DNA of 5,641 nucleotides from Bacillota bacterium (GTDB lineage: Bacteria > Bacillota > Clostridia > Acetivibrionales > DSM-1351): contig JAEYNI010000190.1 of NCBI GenBank assembly GCA_023412635.1, positions 1 through 5,641 of the forward strand, written 5' to 3'. The notes under the pieces are model-generated. The model was not told the DNA's origin and searched no databases. It was given only the letters and a program-made list of their open reading frames with translations. Position 1 is the stretch's first letter, and the number at the start of each line of letters is the position of its first letter. Shown one piece after another: positions 5,595-5,641 of the stretch. The position numbers were made by a program, and so were the translations under genes.

Positions 5595-5609
5595 AAGCGC
5601 ACATGGCCA
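5556..5609. repeat. Large imperfect hairpin downstream of the CpaB-like gene
   Basis: Three nested paired blocks are visible: TGGCC/GGCCA (5556-5560 with 5605-5609), GTGCG/CGCAC (5561-5565 with 5598-5602), and an 11-bp perfect stem TTCAAAGTATT/AATACTTTGAA (5571-5581 with 5585-5595) with a 3-nt loop. Small internal loops and a 2-nt bulge separate them. No T run follows, so it is not a standard terminator. It could be a structured RNA, a miniature inverted-repeat element or the edge of a larger element continuing past the window. Confidence 0.65.
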
Positions 5610-5641
5610 ATTAACCTCCTTTATTCGCCTTATAGCGGATA

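Noticed and set aside
5556..5609. The hairpin after the CpaB-like gene as a Rho-independent terminator
   Set aside because: No T run follows the right arm, and bulges break the stem near its base.

Overview
This AT-rich window looks like chromosomal DNA from an anaerobic Firmicute of class Clostridia. A Ruminiclostridium/cellulolytic Clostridium-type genome is my best guess. The basis is strong GGAGG-type ribosome binding sites, a TTG start, T-rich intergenic DNA, a clostridial-looking flagellar-chaperone-like tail, a CxxCPRxC radical SAM protein and a Hanks-type kinase. The species is an inference, not something the sequence proves.

Layout. Bases 1-356 hold the 3' end of a small helical protein resembling FlgN/FliT-type flagellar chaperones. 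It faces, tail to tail, a membrane-anchored alpha/beta-hydrolase-fold protein on the minus strand (471-1451). A perfect 14-bp bidirectional terminator (373-408) separates them. The hydrolase has a clear sigma-A-type promoter and RBS, but two of its three expected catalytic residues are missing. Next comes a divergent intergenic region (1452-1778) and a stand-alone radical SAM protein of the PflX/COG1313 type (1779-2669).

A 456-bp very AT-rich intergenic region follows. It contains a 10-bp inverted repeat and an array of 16-bp tandem repeats (strongest at 2892-2971). Downstream of it is a probable operon: a Ser/Thr kinase fused to a CpaE/MinD-like domain whose P-loop lysine is replaced by isoleucine (3126-4787), then a short CpaB/RcpC-like SAF-domain protein with a TTG start (4874-5506), then the possible start of a third gene that runs into a large imperfect hairpin and a stop.

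The CpaE-like and CpaB-like partners suggest the edge of a Tad/Flp-type pilus or related secretion locus. In it, the usual CpaE localisation ATPase appears to have become a non-canonical domain fused to a protein kinase. This kinase/pseudo-CpaE/CpaB unit is the most interesting part of the window. The catalytically degenerate hydrolase and the 16-bp repeat array come next.
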